Assembly: GCA_947170495.1 (NCBI GenBank)
Contig: CAMVUB010000003.1
Location: 1-64,000, forward strand
From: an uncultured Prevotellaceae bacterium
Lineage (GTDB): Bacteria > Bacteroidota > Bacteroidia > Bacteroidales > Bacteroidaceae
Direction of reading: 5' to 3'
Length of the DNA: 64,000 nucleotides
The position numbers and the translations under genes were made by a program. Below, in pieces: positions 9,542-17,504 of the stretch. The stretch's first letter is position 1, and every line of letters begins with the position of its first letter. A model generated the notes under the pieces. The model was given only the letters and a program-made list of their open reading frames with translations. It ran no database searches and was not told the DNA's origin.

Positions 9542-10255
9542 GAACTCGGCGATGAGGTCGTGAAGGTTGATGCGGCCTTCGTAGATGGCTTTGCCAAAGA
9601 CGACCGCAGGTATGCCGGCGCTGTTGAGGGCGCGGATGTCCTCGATACAGCTCACACCGCCACTGGCGATGAGTTGGATGTCGGGGTAGGCCTCCATGAT
9701 AGAGCGGTAGAGGGCGGTGGCGGGACCTGCCAGCGTGCCGTCCTTGGAGATCTCTGTGCACAGCACGTGGCGCACGCCGGCATCGATATAGCGCTTGAGG
9801 AAGGGTAGGAGGTCCTCGCTGGAATCCTCCTTCCAACCATTGATGCTGACCTTGCCATTGCGCACGTCGGCGCCCAGGATCAGGCGCTCTGCGCCATAGC
9901 GCTCCAGCCAACGAAGGAACAGCTCCGGCTGCTGTACGGCGATAGAACCCACGGTCACCATAGCGGCTCCCGCAGCAAAGGCGGCTTCGATGTCAGCGTC
10001 TGTCTTGATGCCACCACCAAAATCTACGGTGAGATGTGTGCGGCTGGTTATCTCGCTCAGCACAGCGCTGTTTACGATGTGCTTTGACTTCGCGCCGTCG
10101 AGATCCACGACATGTAAACGCTGGAAGCCCAGTGCCTCGAACTCAGTTGCCACCTCGGCGGGGGAATCCCGATAGACGGTTTTCTGCGCATAGTCGCCCT
10201 TGGTCAAGCGTACGCACTGACCTCCGATGATGTCTATGGCAGGGATGAGCTGCAT
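9518..10255 (-). CDS. hisA: ProFAR isomerase (phosphoribosylformimino-AICAR-P isomerase)
   Basis: A 245-residue (beta/alpha)8 barrel catalysing the Amadori rearrangement of ProFAR to PRFAR. The N-terminus MQLIPAIDIIGGQCVRL carries the first catalytic aspartate and ILGADVRNGKVSINGW the second. VDFGGGI and LIASGGV form the phosphate sites. The last seven residues come from a spacer word repeat. It is 22 bp after hisH and 38 bp before hisF. Confidence 0.95.
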   Translation of the reverse strand: MQLIPAIDIIGGQCVRLTKGDYAQKTVYRDSPAEVATEFEALGFQRLHVVDLDGAKSKHIVNSAVLSEITSRTHLTVDFGGGIKTDADIEAAFAAGAAMVTVGSIAVQQPELFLRWLERYGAERLILGADVRNGKVSINGWKEDSSEDLLPFLKRYIDAGVRHVLCTEISKDGTLAGPATALYRSIMEAYPDIQLIASGGVSCIEDIRALNSAGIPAVVFGKAIYEGRINLHDLIAEFPLEPLNL

Positions 10256-10277
10256 GAATTCGTTTAACGTTTAGCGT

Positions 10278-10859
10278 TTAGAGATTTAGGAATCTCTGCA
10301 AAATCTGTTCGCCTACGCGGCCGCTCTTCTCGGGGTGGAACTGACAGGCGTAGAAATTATCCTTATGCAGGGCAGCAGAGAAGGGAAGGATGTAGTCCGT
10401 CGTGGCGGTGGTAAACTCGCAAATGGGGACATAGAAGCTGTGGACGAAATATACGTAGCCGTCCTCCGTGATGCCGTCGCTGGCGGTATTACGAAGAACG
10501 TTCCATCCCATGTGCGGCACTTTGTCTTCGTGTCGAGTGGGACGGAAACGTTTTACATCCACAGGGAAGATGCCGAGGCAGTCCGTGTCGCCCTCCTCAG
10601 AATGGCGGCACATCAGCTGTTGCCCGATACAGATACCCAGCACGGGTTGCTGCAGCGAACGTATCACTTCGTCCAACCCATGCTCGCGCAGGTAGCCCAT
10701 CGCCTGGCTCGCCTCGCCCTGGCCCGGGAACAGCACTTTATCGGCTGCGCGCAGCTCAGCGGGGTCGTCGGTCAGGACAGGTTCTACGCCCAGGCGCCGC
10801 AACGCGTGCACCACAGAATAGATATTCCCTGCATTATATTTTACGATGGCTACTTTCAT
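10278..10859 (-). CDS. hisH: Imidazole glycerol phosphate synthase, glutaminase subunit
   Basis: A 193-residue class I glutamine amidotransferase supplying ammonia to HisF. Start chosen at the ATG giving MKVAIVKYNAGN, the conserved HisH N-terminus; a longer frame adds 30 unrelated residues. The nucleophile lies in LGICIGQQLM, and CQFHPEKSG carries the catalytic His-Glu. LFPGQGEASQ is the oxyanion strand region. It is the first gene of the hisH-A-F-IE cluster. A TACCTTTG promoter element ends only seven bases upstream of the ATG, so the message may be leaderless. Confidence 0.94.
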   Translation of the reverse strand: MKVAIVKYNAGNIYSVVHALRRLGVEPVLTDDPAELRAADKVLFPGQGEASQAMGYLREHGLDEVIRSLQQPVLGICIGQQLMCRHSEEGDTDCLGIFPVDVKRFRPTRHEDKVPHMGWNVLRNTASDGITEDGYVYFVHSFYVPICEFTTATTDYILPFSAALHKDNFYACQFHPEKSGRVGEQILQRFLNL

Positions 10860-10866
10860 GCGGGCG

Positions 10867-10874
10867 CAAAGGTA
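10867..10874 (-). promoter_or_regulatory. -7 promoter element for hisH cluster
   Basis: On the minus strand the sequence is TACCTTTG, matching the Bacteroidetes -7 consensus TAnnTTTG. A clear TTTG at the -33 position was not seen. Only seven bases separate the element from the hisH ATG. Confidence 0.6.
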
Positions 10875-10959
10875 AGCATTTTTTATCATTTTTCGCTCTT
10901 CTTTCGCCAAGAAAATGGTCGTGAGTGCCCAAAAGGTCTCATAGAGCAATGATCGAAGC

Positions 10960-11631
10960 TTACTTACTGAGGCTGAAGCCTACTTTCATGCCGTTGTAGT
11001 TCTGGCCGAAGACGCTGGCGACGGAGCCGAGAGTGCTGTTGGCCTGACCAAGGATGCTGGCGGCGGAGTTGAGGACGGTGAGGAGCTTGTCGGCCTCGTA
11101 GAGAAGGCAGAGGTTGGTGCTGTCCATGCCAACGAAACATTCCTGGTTGAGGAGACCGAAGGTGCCCTGCATCTTGAGGGTTTGTGTGTTGCGGTCGTAG
11201 GTGTAGGTGCCAGAGGAGATGACGCGGCCCTTGGTCTGAATGGTGTAGCTCTTGTCATCCTTGAAGGTGAAGGTGGTGACACCCTTGGTGATGCCGATCT
11301 TGGAGAGGTAGCTGTCGAGCTTCTGCTCGATGGAAGATGCCATCACGGAGCCACCGGCCTTGGCCAGGAGGTTCTCGCTTTCGAAGCGCACCTCAGGCGT
11401 CTGATAAGTCCAAGTGCCCACAAAGGTCTTCTCGGTAATGGTCTTACTCAGGAGGCCGCCGATGAGGTCTCCGAGGATGCTGGTGCCAGCGGAGAGAACG
11501 TCGGAACCGACGGTGGAACCTGTAGAGGTCGGGGTTGTGGTAGTGGTGGTACCGGTAGTGCCAGCACCGAAGCAGCTGGTGAACAGCAAGGAGGTAGCTA
11601 CGAGGGCTACGGATAAGATTATTTTCTTCAT
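10960..11631 (-). CDS. DUF4923-family lipoprotein
   Basis: A 223-residue exported lipoprotein. The signal peptide ends in the lipobox FTSC (Cys20) and is followed by a Thr/Gly-rich linker. The mature part has FVGTWTYQTPEVRFESENLL and a lipocalin-like run of strands (FTFKDDKSYTIQTKGRVISS, SGTYTYDRNT), the layout of the DUF4923 family common in Bacteroidales. Function is not established. It is the last gene of the minus-strand run that begins at dnaN, separated from the RluA-type gene by repeat-filled spacer. Confidence 0.8.
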   Translation of the reverse strand: MKKIILSVALVATSLLFTSCFGAGTTGTTTTTTPTSTGSTVGSDVLSAGTSILGDLIGGLLSKTITEKTFVGTWTYQTPEVRFESENLLAKAGGSVMASSIEQKLDSYLSKIGITKGVTTFTFKDDKSYTIQTKGRVISSGTYTYDRNTQTLKMQGTFGLLNQECFVGMDSTNLCLLYEADKLLTVLNSAASILGQANSTLGSVASVFGQNYNGMKVGFSLSK

Positions 11632-11640
11632 TTTGTTTAT

Positions 11641-11715
11641 GGTTTATAGTTTATAGTTGACTATTGATAGTTGAATTTCTTAAACTCCATAAACTTCTTA
11701 AACATTTAAACGTTA
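11641..11715. repeat. Spacer word repeats
   Basis: The spacer contains gtttata/gttgact/attgata heptamers, then cttaaac-type nonamers. It holds no gene and no recognised promoter. Confidence 0.65.
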
Positions 11716-11723
11716 AACGAAAT

Positions 11724-12635
11724 TTACGTTTGGGAGTTGAAGAGTTTCATGAACTCACGGGGGAAGGGGGTTTCGAAGTTCATAATCTGACCTGTGCGGG
11801 GGTGGTAGAAGTCGAGGCGGTAGGCGTGGAGGCAGAGGCGGCCGATGGGGTCGCTGCCGTCGCCGTACTTGCCGTCGCCCTGCACGGGATGCCCGATATC
11901 CTGCATGTGGACACGGATCTGATTCTTGCGACCCGTCTCCAGCTTCAGCTCCACGAGGGAGCGCGTAGGGGTTGTCTTCAGGGTATGGTAATGTGTGACC
12001 GCAAACTTACCACCCCCCGGGTCTTCGGGCGAGGAGTAGGTGATGTAAGCCTTGTTGTCCTTGAGCCAGGACTCGATGGTGCCTTCCTCGCGCTCCATCT
12101 CGCCACTGACGACAGCCACGTAACGACGGTCGAAGACGATTTCGTGCCAGTCCTCTTCGAGGATCTTGGCGATCTCGATGCTCTTGGCATACATCATCAG
12201 GCCGCTGGTGTCGCGGTCGAGGCGATGGACGGTGTGGGCAGTGCATTTGAAATGGCGCTTGGCGAAGTACTCGTCGAGGACCTGCTTGGCGGAGTATTGC
12301 TTGGCGGTGGCGGGCATGGAGAGGATGCCTACGGCTTTCTCGATGACCACGAGGTCTTTGTCCTCATAGACAATCTTCACGTACTTGTTCTGCAGCTGGG
12401 TAGATTGCTTGTGCTTGCTCACACGCACGACCTGTCCCGGGTGCAGGGGCTCGTCGTAGCGAGTGGTGTTACGACGATCCACGGTGACACCGTGACCGGC
12501 GAGGATGTCCTTGGCACGGTTGCGCGAGATGCCGCTGAACTCCTTCATGAGGAACTCCAGGAGGGTGGTCTCCTCGCGGACGACCAGTTCGTTGTATTTC
12601 GAGGCGGCGTATTCTGCGCCGGAAAGATTCTTCAT
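11724..12635 (-). CDS. RluA-family RNA pseudouridine synthase
   Basis: A 303-residue enzyme with an N-terminal S4-like RNA-binding segment (TTLLEFLMKEFSGISRNRAK) and a catalytic domain with HRLDRDTSGLM holding the catalytic aspartate. RKNQIRVHMQDIGHPVQGD is the conserved second motif. The start MKNLSGAEY lies 1 bp after the rlmH stop; a longer frame would overlap rlmH by 62 bp and adds unconserved residues. It probably modifies rRNA, though the target uridine cannot be deduced. Pairing with rlmH makes a small rRNA-modification unit. Confidence 0.9.
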   Translation of the reverse strand: MKNLSGAEYAASKYNELVVREETTLLEFLMKEFSGISRNRAKDILAGHGVTVDRRNTTRYDEPLHPGQVVRVSKHKQSTQLQNKYVKIVYEDKDLVVIEKAVGILSMPATAKQYSAKQVLDEYFAKRHFKCTAHTVHRLDRDTSGLMMYAKSIEIAKILEEDWHEIVFDRRYVAVVSGEMEREEGTIESWLKDNKAYITYSSPEDPGGGKFAVTHYHTLKTTPTRSLVELKLETGRKNQIRVHMQDIGHPVQGDGKYGDGSDPIGRLCLHAYRLDFYHPRTGQIMNFETPFPREFMKLFNSQT

Positions 12636-12636
12636 A

Positions 12637-13110
12637 TTACTCGTGATGATAAGGCTCACCGCGCAAGATGGTATGTGCGCGGTAAAGTTGTTCGACAAAT
12701 AGTACGCGGATGAGCTGGTGGGAGAAGGTCATCTGCGACAGGGATATCTCTTCTTTGGCAAGGGTGTGGATGGAGGGGTCGAAGCCGTAGGGGCCGCCGA
12801 CCACGAAGACCAAACGGCGCGCACCAGCGGCCATGCGTTTCTCCAGCCAACGTGCGAACTCCACGGAGCGACGCTCGGCGCCATGCTCGTCCAGCAGTAT
12901 CAGATGGTCACCCGCCTGCAGCTGCTTGCGAATGAGGTCGGCCTCCTGTGCCTTCTGCTGCTCAGGGATGAGCGCCTTGGTGTTGCGCAGCTCCGGGATG
13001 ACCTCGAGGCTGAAGGGCACATAGTGTGTGAGGCGCTTCGCGTAGTCATCGATGAGCGCCTGCACATGCGGGTCTGTGGTCTTACCTATGACGAGGAGAG
13101 TTAGTTTCAA
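12637..13110 (-). CDS. rlmH: 23S rRNA (pseudouridine1915-N3)-methyltransferase
   Basis: A 157-residue SPOUT-class methyltransferase that methylates pseudouridine 1915 in helix 69 of 23S rRNA. FVVGGPYGFD and the C-terminal EQLYRAHTILRGEPYHHE are the family signatures of the SAM-binding knot. The start is TTG (13108-13110), giving MKLTLLVIGKT as expected. That TTGAAA is also the last unit of the ttgaaaa heptamer tract filling the upstream spacer, so the repeat forms the start codon. Confidence 0.95.
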   Translation of the reverse strand: MKLTLLVIGKTTDPHVQALIDDYAKRLTHYVPFSLEVIPELRNTKALIPEQQKAQEADLIRKQLQAGDHLILLDEHGAERRSVEFARWLEKRMAAGARRLVFVVGGPYGFDPSIHTLAKEEISLSQMTFSHQLIRVLFVEQLYRAHTILRGEPYHHE

Positions 13111-13187
13111 ATTGAGAATTGAAAATTGAGAATTGAAAATTGAAAATTAAACTTCTTAAACTCCTTAAACTTTTAAACGTTAAACGA
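13107..13187. repeat. Spacer word repeats forming the rlmH start region
   Basis: ttgaaaa/ttgagaa heptamers, then cttaaact-type words. The tract overlaps the rlmH TTG start codon. No terminator or promoter is evident. Confidence 0.75.
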
Positions 13188-14867
13188 CTACGGTTGAGGG
13201 TTGAGGATTTGCAGGGCGAGGGGATCGCCGAGGTCGGCAGCGCGCTGCAGGGCGGCACGCGCCTCGGGTTCTTTGCCTTGTGCACGCAGGCAGATACCGA
13301 GGATGCGATGGGCATCTGCAAACTCGGGGGCGAGGTCGATGGCCGCACGGGCGGCGGCGATGGCTTCGTCGAGTTGGTTGAAGCGGTAGTGCGCCACGGC
13401 GAGCTCCGCGTGATAGAGCGGCTCGCGCGGTTCCATCTTCACGGCACGTTCGATATCGTCGAGAGCCTGCTGAAACATACGGCAATGCATCTCGGCCTGC
13501 TCACGACGGTAGTAGAAGTTCGCCGTCAGCGTGTTGACCTTCAGGTGCTCATAGTCGTTGAGGTCGCGCACCGCCTCGCGATAGCGCTCAAGGATGAGGA
13601 GCGTGTTGGCCCGCATGAGCAAGGCCGGTGCCGCATCCTCGACGTAAGGACGTGTGAAGCAGGCCACGGCGCTGTCCTGCAACGCCAGCACGGCGGTGGT
13701 GTCGCCCCGCATCTGCTGGCACTGCGCCGCGTAGAGGTAGTTGTCGGCGGAGCGTAGGTTCGTCTGGTTGAGGGCGAGGAACTGCTCGCAGGCCTCAGCA
13801 TAGCGCTTGAGACTGTAGAGCAGCTGAGCCCGCAACGAGGCGTAGAGGGGCAGGGGATTCAAGGCGCTGGCGGCCTCCGCATCCTGCAAGGCGGCGTCCA
13901 GTGTCCAGGTGTCAGGCACCTGACGCGCCTGTATCTGTCGGTAGTAGGTGTTGGCGCGTGAGTAACGAAGCTCATCTTCCTTCGCCGTGGCCTTGATGCC
14001 TGTGGTCCAGGTCGTCTCGGCTTCGTCGAAGCGCCCCTGCGCAGCCTGCATCTCTGCCAGCATTGTATAGCCGTTGGTCTCTGCGGGGAAACGGGTGATG
14101 TAGTCATTGACATAGGAGAGATAAGCGGCTGTATCGCGCGTTCCTAATAAGAATATAAAGCTGTTGGCCTGGCTGGCCTCGGCGGGCAGCGCTTTCTTCA
14201 TCGGGATGGCCTGGTAGTCGGCATTCGCCGGTGTCAGGGCACTGGTGTGAAGGCTGTCGGCAAACAGGGCAGAGACGGCATAGGAACAGGTGTCCTTGGC
14301 CGACGCCGCCATCTGCAGGAGGCCGATGACCTGACCGCCCTCGTTCATAACGGGGCAGGAAGCCCATTTCTCAGTGAGGCGCATGGGGAGTGTGTAGTAG
14401 GCGTGGTGGCCGCTGAAGGTGGAGACGGCGCTGATGGCCGTGGCCGCAGGCTTCCCGTCCTGGCTGCTTGTATAAGGGAGAACGAAGGCTTTGTCGCCGC
14501 TGACGCTGGAGGCTGTGGCAACGGGCAGGGCTGGTGTCTTCGTAGCTTCCACTTGAAGTTTCACGACATCATAAAGCGAGTTGGCCCCCAGGATGCACGT
14601 GACGGGGTATTCATGCCCAGCAGCATCGAAGGCCACAGCGCGCGCTGCCCCCTTAAAGGATTTATAGTCGGAGAGCGCTATGCCGTCGGCGCTGACATAG
14701 AACCCCGTGGTCGAATGCAGCATCTGCCCCTGCGGGTCGTAGGTGATGATACTGAGCATCGCCTTCTGTGCTTTCTTGGACCATTTAGGCGTTTGCGCAG
14801 CGAGGGGGAGAGTGATGGCCGCTACGATGGCGAGGAGCAGGGCGCGTAGGAGATTATTTTTCAGCAT
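13188..14867 (-). CDS. Exported protein: degenerate trypsin-like domain plus TPRs
   Basis: A 559-residue secreted protein with a signal peptide ending near LPLAAQ. Residues ~35-205 follow the trypsin/HtrA fold (GFYVSADGIALSDYKSF, YDVVKLQV, CPVMNEGGQVIGL). The usual catalytic His position holds Lys69, Asp100 is kept, and the nucleophile position appears as Cys171 instead of Ser. Residues ~255-559 are TPR repeats. It probably acts as a periplasmic binding scaffold rather than a protease. The start codon overlaps the recN 3' end by 14 bp, which implies coupling. Confidence 0.8.
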   Translation of the reverse strand: MLKNNLLRALLLAIVAAITLPLAAQTPKWSKKAQKAMLSIITYDPQGQMLHSTTGFYVSADGIALSDYKSFKGAARAVAFDAAGHEYPVTCILGANSLYDVVKLQVEATKTPALPVATASSVSGDKAFVLPYTSSQDGKPAATAISAVSTFSGHHAYYTLPMRLTEKWASCPVMNEGGQVIGLLQMAASAKDTCSYAVSALFADSLHTSALTPANADYQAIPMKKALPAEASQANSFIFLLGTRDTAAYLSYVNDYITRFPAETNGYTMLAEMQAAQGRFDEAETTWTTGIKATAKEDELRYSRANTYYRQIQARQVPDTWTLDAALQDAEAASALNPLPLYASLRAQLLYSLKRYAEACEQFLALNQTNLRSADNYLYAAQCQQMRGDTTAVLALQDSAVACFTRPYVEDAAPALLMRANTLLILERYREAVRDLNDYEHLKVNTLTANFYYRREQAEMHCRMFQQALDDIERAVKMEPREPLYHAELAVAHYRFNQLDEAIAAARAAIDLAPEFADAHRILGICLRAQGKEPEARAALQRAADLGDPLALQILNPQP

Positions 14868-16533
14868 GTTTCAATAAAGTCTTGGCGTTGGCAATGGCCT
14901 CCGCAGTCACCTCGGCGCCACTGAGCATGTGGGCCAGCTCTGTGACACGCGCCTCATCATCAAGGCGTTCGATATGGCTGGTGGTGCTGTCATCATTGTC
15001 CTCTTTATAGACGCGATAATGAAAGCGTCCCATGGCGGCAATCTGCGGTAGGTGAGTAATGGAGATAACCTGTCGGCCGCCATCGCCCATGGTGCGCATC
15101 ATTGCCGCCATGCGCTCGGCCATCTGACCGCTGACGCCGGTGTCGATCTCGTCGAAGATGATGGTGGGTTGCTGCACAGCGCTGCTGATGAGCGCCTTCA
15201 GGGACAGCATCACACGTGCAATTTCACCGCCTGAAGCAATGTCCGAGATGGGCTGCAGCTGACCGCTCTTATTGGCGCAGAACAGGAAGCAGACGTTGTC
15301 CAGTCCTGAGGGGGCAGGCTCCGGGCGCTGGTTGACAGTCACTTGAAAACGTACGTTGGGAATACCCAGCGGCACCAGCAGTTCGCAGATCTGTTCCTCT
15401 ACCTTGTGTGCCGCCTCCTGGCGCAGTGCCGTGAGCTGTGCACCAGCCTGCTGCAAGGCCTGCTGTGCCTGCGTACATTCCTGGCGCAGCGTCATGAGCT
15501 GCTCGTCGCTGTTGTCGATGAGTGCCAGGCGGTTGCGGAAGTCTTCTGCGATGTCGATGAGCTGTTGCTCGGTTTGCACATGGTGCTTCTGCTGGGTGCT
15601 GTACAAGGCGCTGAGCCATTCGTGGACCGTTTCCAGACGCGAGGGGTTGACATCAATGTCTTCGGCCTGTGCGCCAAGCTCCATGGCGATGTCCTTCAGC
15701 TCTATCTGGCAGTTGCCGAGGCGCTCTGTGAGTTCCTCCGCCGCAGGGAGCAAGGTCGCGATGGACGACAGCTGGCGCTCGGCCATCCGCAGGGCGGGTA
15801 GGATAGCGTTCTCCGTGCGGTCGTCACCCTGCAGCAACTGTTCCGTGGTCCATAGTGCCTCGCGAATCTCCTCGGCGTGCTCCAGGACCTGTGCTTCCTG
15901 CTCCATCTCTTCTTGTTTGCCAACTTCCAGCTGCAGCTCATCGAGCTGTTCCAACTGAAAGCGCAGGTAGTCCTCATCATCGCGACCGCGTGAGAGGGCT
16001 GCCTCGGCCTCCTGCAGACGGCGTTGCGCCGTATGATAAGCGTTGTAGCAGGCGGTGTAGACCTCGCGCTGCGACTGGTCCTGAGCAATGATGTCCAACA
16101 CATTGAGCTGGAAATCCTCCTGCCCGAGGAGCAGGTTCTGATGCTGGGAGTGAATGTCTATGAGCTGACTGCCGAGCGCGCGCAGCTGTGCCACCTGTGC
16201 AGGGGTATCGTTGATGAACGCACGACTTTTACCCGTATCTGTTAACTCTCTGCGAATGATGCAACTGCGGCCGTCGAAATCAATGTCGTTTTCCTCGAAG
16301 AAGCCGTCCATGTGATAGCCATCGAGGTCGAATTCAGCCTCGATGGTACAACGCTTGGCACCGGCCTTGAGCATCCGTGTCTCAGCACGGCCGCCCAGTA
16401 ACAGGCCGATGGCTCCGAGGAGGATACTTTTACCGGCACCTGTCTCGCCGGTGATCACGGAGAAACCGCGCTCGAAGTCAATATGCAGCTCGCTGATCAG
16501 CGCGTAGTTCTGTATGGAAAGTGAGAGAAGCAA
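14854..16533 (-). CDS. recN: DNA repair protein RecN
   Basis: A 559-residue SMC-like ATPase acting in double-strand-break repair. Walker A is ITGETGAGKSILLGA. A long coiled-coil centre follows. The signature ASGGEIARVMLSLK and Walker B TIIFDEIDTGVSG are near the C-terminus. Length and N-terminus (MLLSLSIQNYALI) match the family. The start codon is TTG. It lies in the coaBC-porD-recN order common in Bacteroidales; AddAB and RecR are encoded elsewhere in this window. Confidence 0.95.
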   Translation of the reverse strand: MLLSLSIQNYALISELHIDFERGFSVITGETGAGKSILLGAIGLLLGGRAETRMLKAGAKRCTIEAEFDLDGYHMDGFFEENDIDFDGRSCIIRRELTDTGKSRAFINDTPAQVAQLRALGSQLIDIHSQHQNLLLGQEDFQLNVLDIIAQDQSQREVYTACYNAYHTAQRRLQEAEAALSRGRDDEDYLRFQLEQLDELQLEVGKQEEMEQEAQVLEHAEEIREALWTTEQLLQGDDRTENAILPALRMAERQLSSIATLLPAAEELTERLGNCQIELKDIAMELGAQAEDIDVNPSRLETVHEWLSALYSTQQKHHVQTEQQLIDIAEDFRNRLALIDNSDEQLMTLRQECTQAQQALQQAGAQLTALRQEAAHKVEEQICELLVPLGIPNVRFQVTVNQRPEPAPSGLDNVCFLFCANKSGQLQPISDIASGGEIARVMLSLKALISSAVQQPTIIFDEIDTGVSGQMAERMAAMMRTMGDGGRQVISITHLPQIAAMGRFHYRVYKEDNDDSTTSHIERLDDEARVTELAHMLSGAEVTAEAIANAKTLLKHAEK

Positions 16534-16600
16534 TCTTTTTTCGTTTAAGGTTTAACGTTTAAGGACATCGCCAACAGCTAACGGCCAAAGGACATCGTTG

Positions 16601-17500
16601 CTACTGCTTGATCTTTTCCCAGTAGTTGTTCTGGGAGGGGTTAATGCGGAAGAGGATGTCATAGATCTCCTCGCGTTCCTTGGAAGTACCTTGGCCGCTG
16701 AAGATGCTCACGATCTCGTCGCGCTTATAATCGGTGAAGATCTGGGGCAGCATACTCAGCGACTTATTCTCATGGGATTCCTTGAGGAGGCGGATGGCCT
16801 CGGTGATGGCAGCACGTGAGTTCTCGGTGTCCTCTGCCATGTGGTCAAGTCCCGTGCGATAGTAGATATACTGCAACTGACGGAAGGGTTCCATCGAGCC
16901 GTCGAGGTAGTCGTTGACGATGGCATAGCGGTTCTTGGTGTCATCGAAGGCTTTCCAACCTTTGAAGCCCATCATCTCGGCATTGTTGCAGACGTTCTGT
17001 GCCATCTGCAGCACCGAGGTGCCGCCCATCGGCGACATAGAATCTAAGTCCATGCCAATCAGCAGATAAGCCCAATAGGCCAACATCGCCGTGAGGTTGT
17101 TATCGACCTGCTCCGGTCGCCATTCCAGTTGGTCGAACTCCTGGAAGTTGAACGCCACATCCTTGTCCGTCATGCTGAACACCGTGGTCGTGTAGCTGGA
17201 GTTGAAGACCGGTCGGATGCCAGCCACAATCAGGCTGCCCGTGAAGGAGTTGTCCGTCTCGCTATAGGTGTCGATGGTGAAGTTGAAGGTACACTGTATG
17301 CGTTCGAAATCGCGGTACTTGAGATCTGTCCACGCGCTTTCGTTCAGCAGACGTGTGATCTTGTCTTGCAACGCATCGAAGACTCCAGACTTGGTGTTGG
17401 AGACCTGTTGGCGGTTGATGCTGACCTTGGCATTCAGCTCCTGGGCACGAAGGTCGGAGGCAAAGGCTGTCAGCAGGAGGACAAACAACAACTTCTTCAT
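16601..17500 (-). CDS. DUF4835-family protein (PorD-like, type IX secretion associated)
   Basis: A 299-residue exported protein starting at MKKLLFVLLLTAFASDLRAQ, a signal peptide. The mature part begins ELNAKVSINRQQV and contains LSMLPQIFTDYKRDEIVSIF near the end, the pattern of DUF4835. I recall this family being annotated as type IX secretion protein PorD, but the assignment rests on memory. The start at 17500 leaves 4 bp after the coaBC stop; an upstream start would overlap coaBC. Two secreted proteins in this window carry tails compatible with type IX export. Confidence 0.82.
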   Translation of the reverse strand: MKKLLFVLLLTAFASDLRAQELNAKVSINRQQVSNTKSGVFDALQDKITRLLNESAWTDLKYRDFERIQCTFNFTIDTYSETDNSFTGSLIVAGIRPVFNSSYTTTVFSMTDKDVAFNFQEFDQLEWRPEQVDNNLTAMLAYWAYLLIGMDLDSMSPMGGTSVLQMAQNVCNNAEMMGFKGWKAFDDTKNRYAIVNDYLDGSMEPFRQLQYIYYRTGLDHMAEDTENSRAAITEAIRLLKESHENKSLSMLPQIFTDYKRDEIVSIFSGQGTSKEREEIYDILFRINPSQNNYWEKIKQ

Positions 17501-17504
17501 AGTC

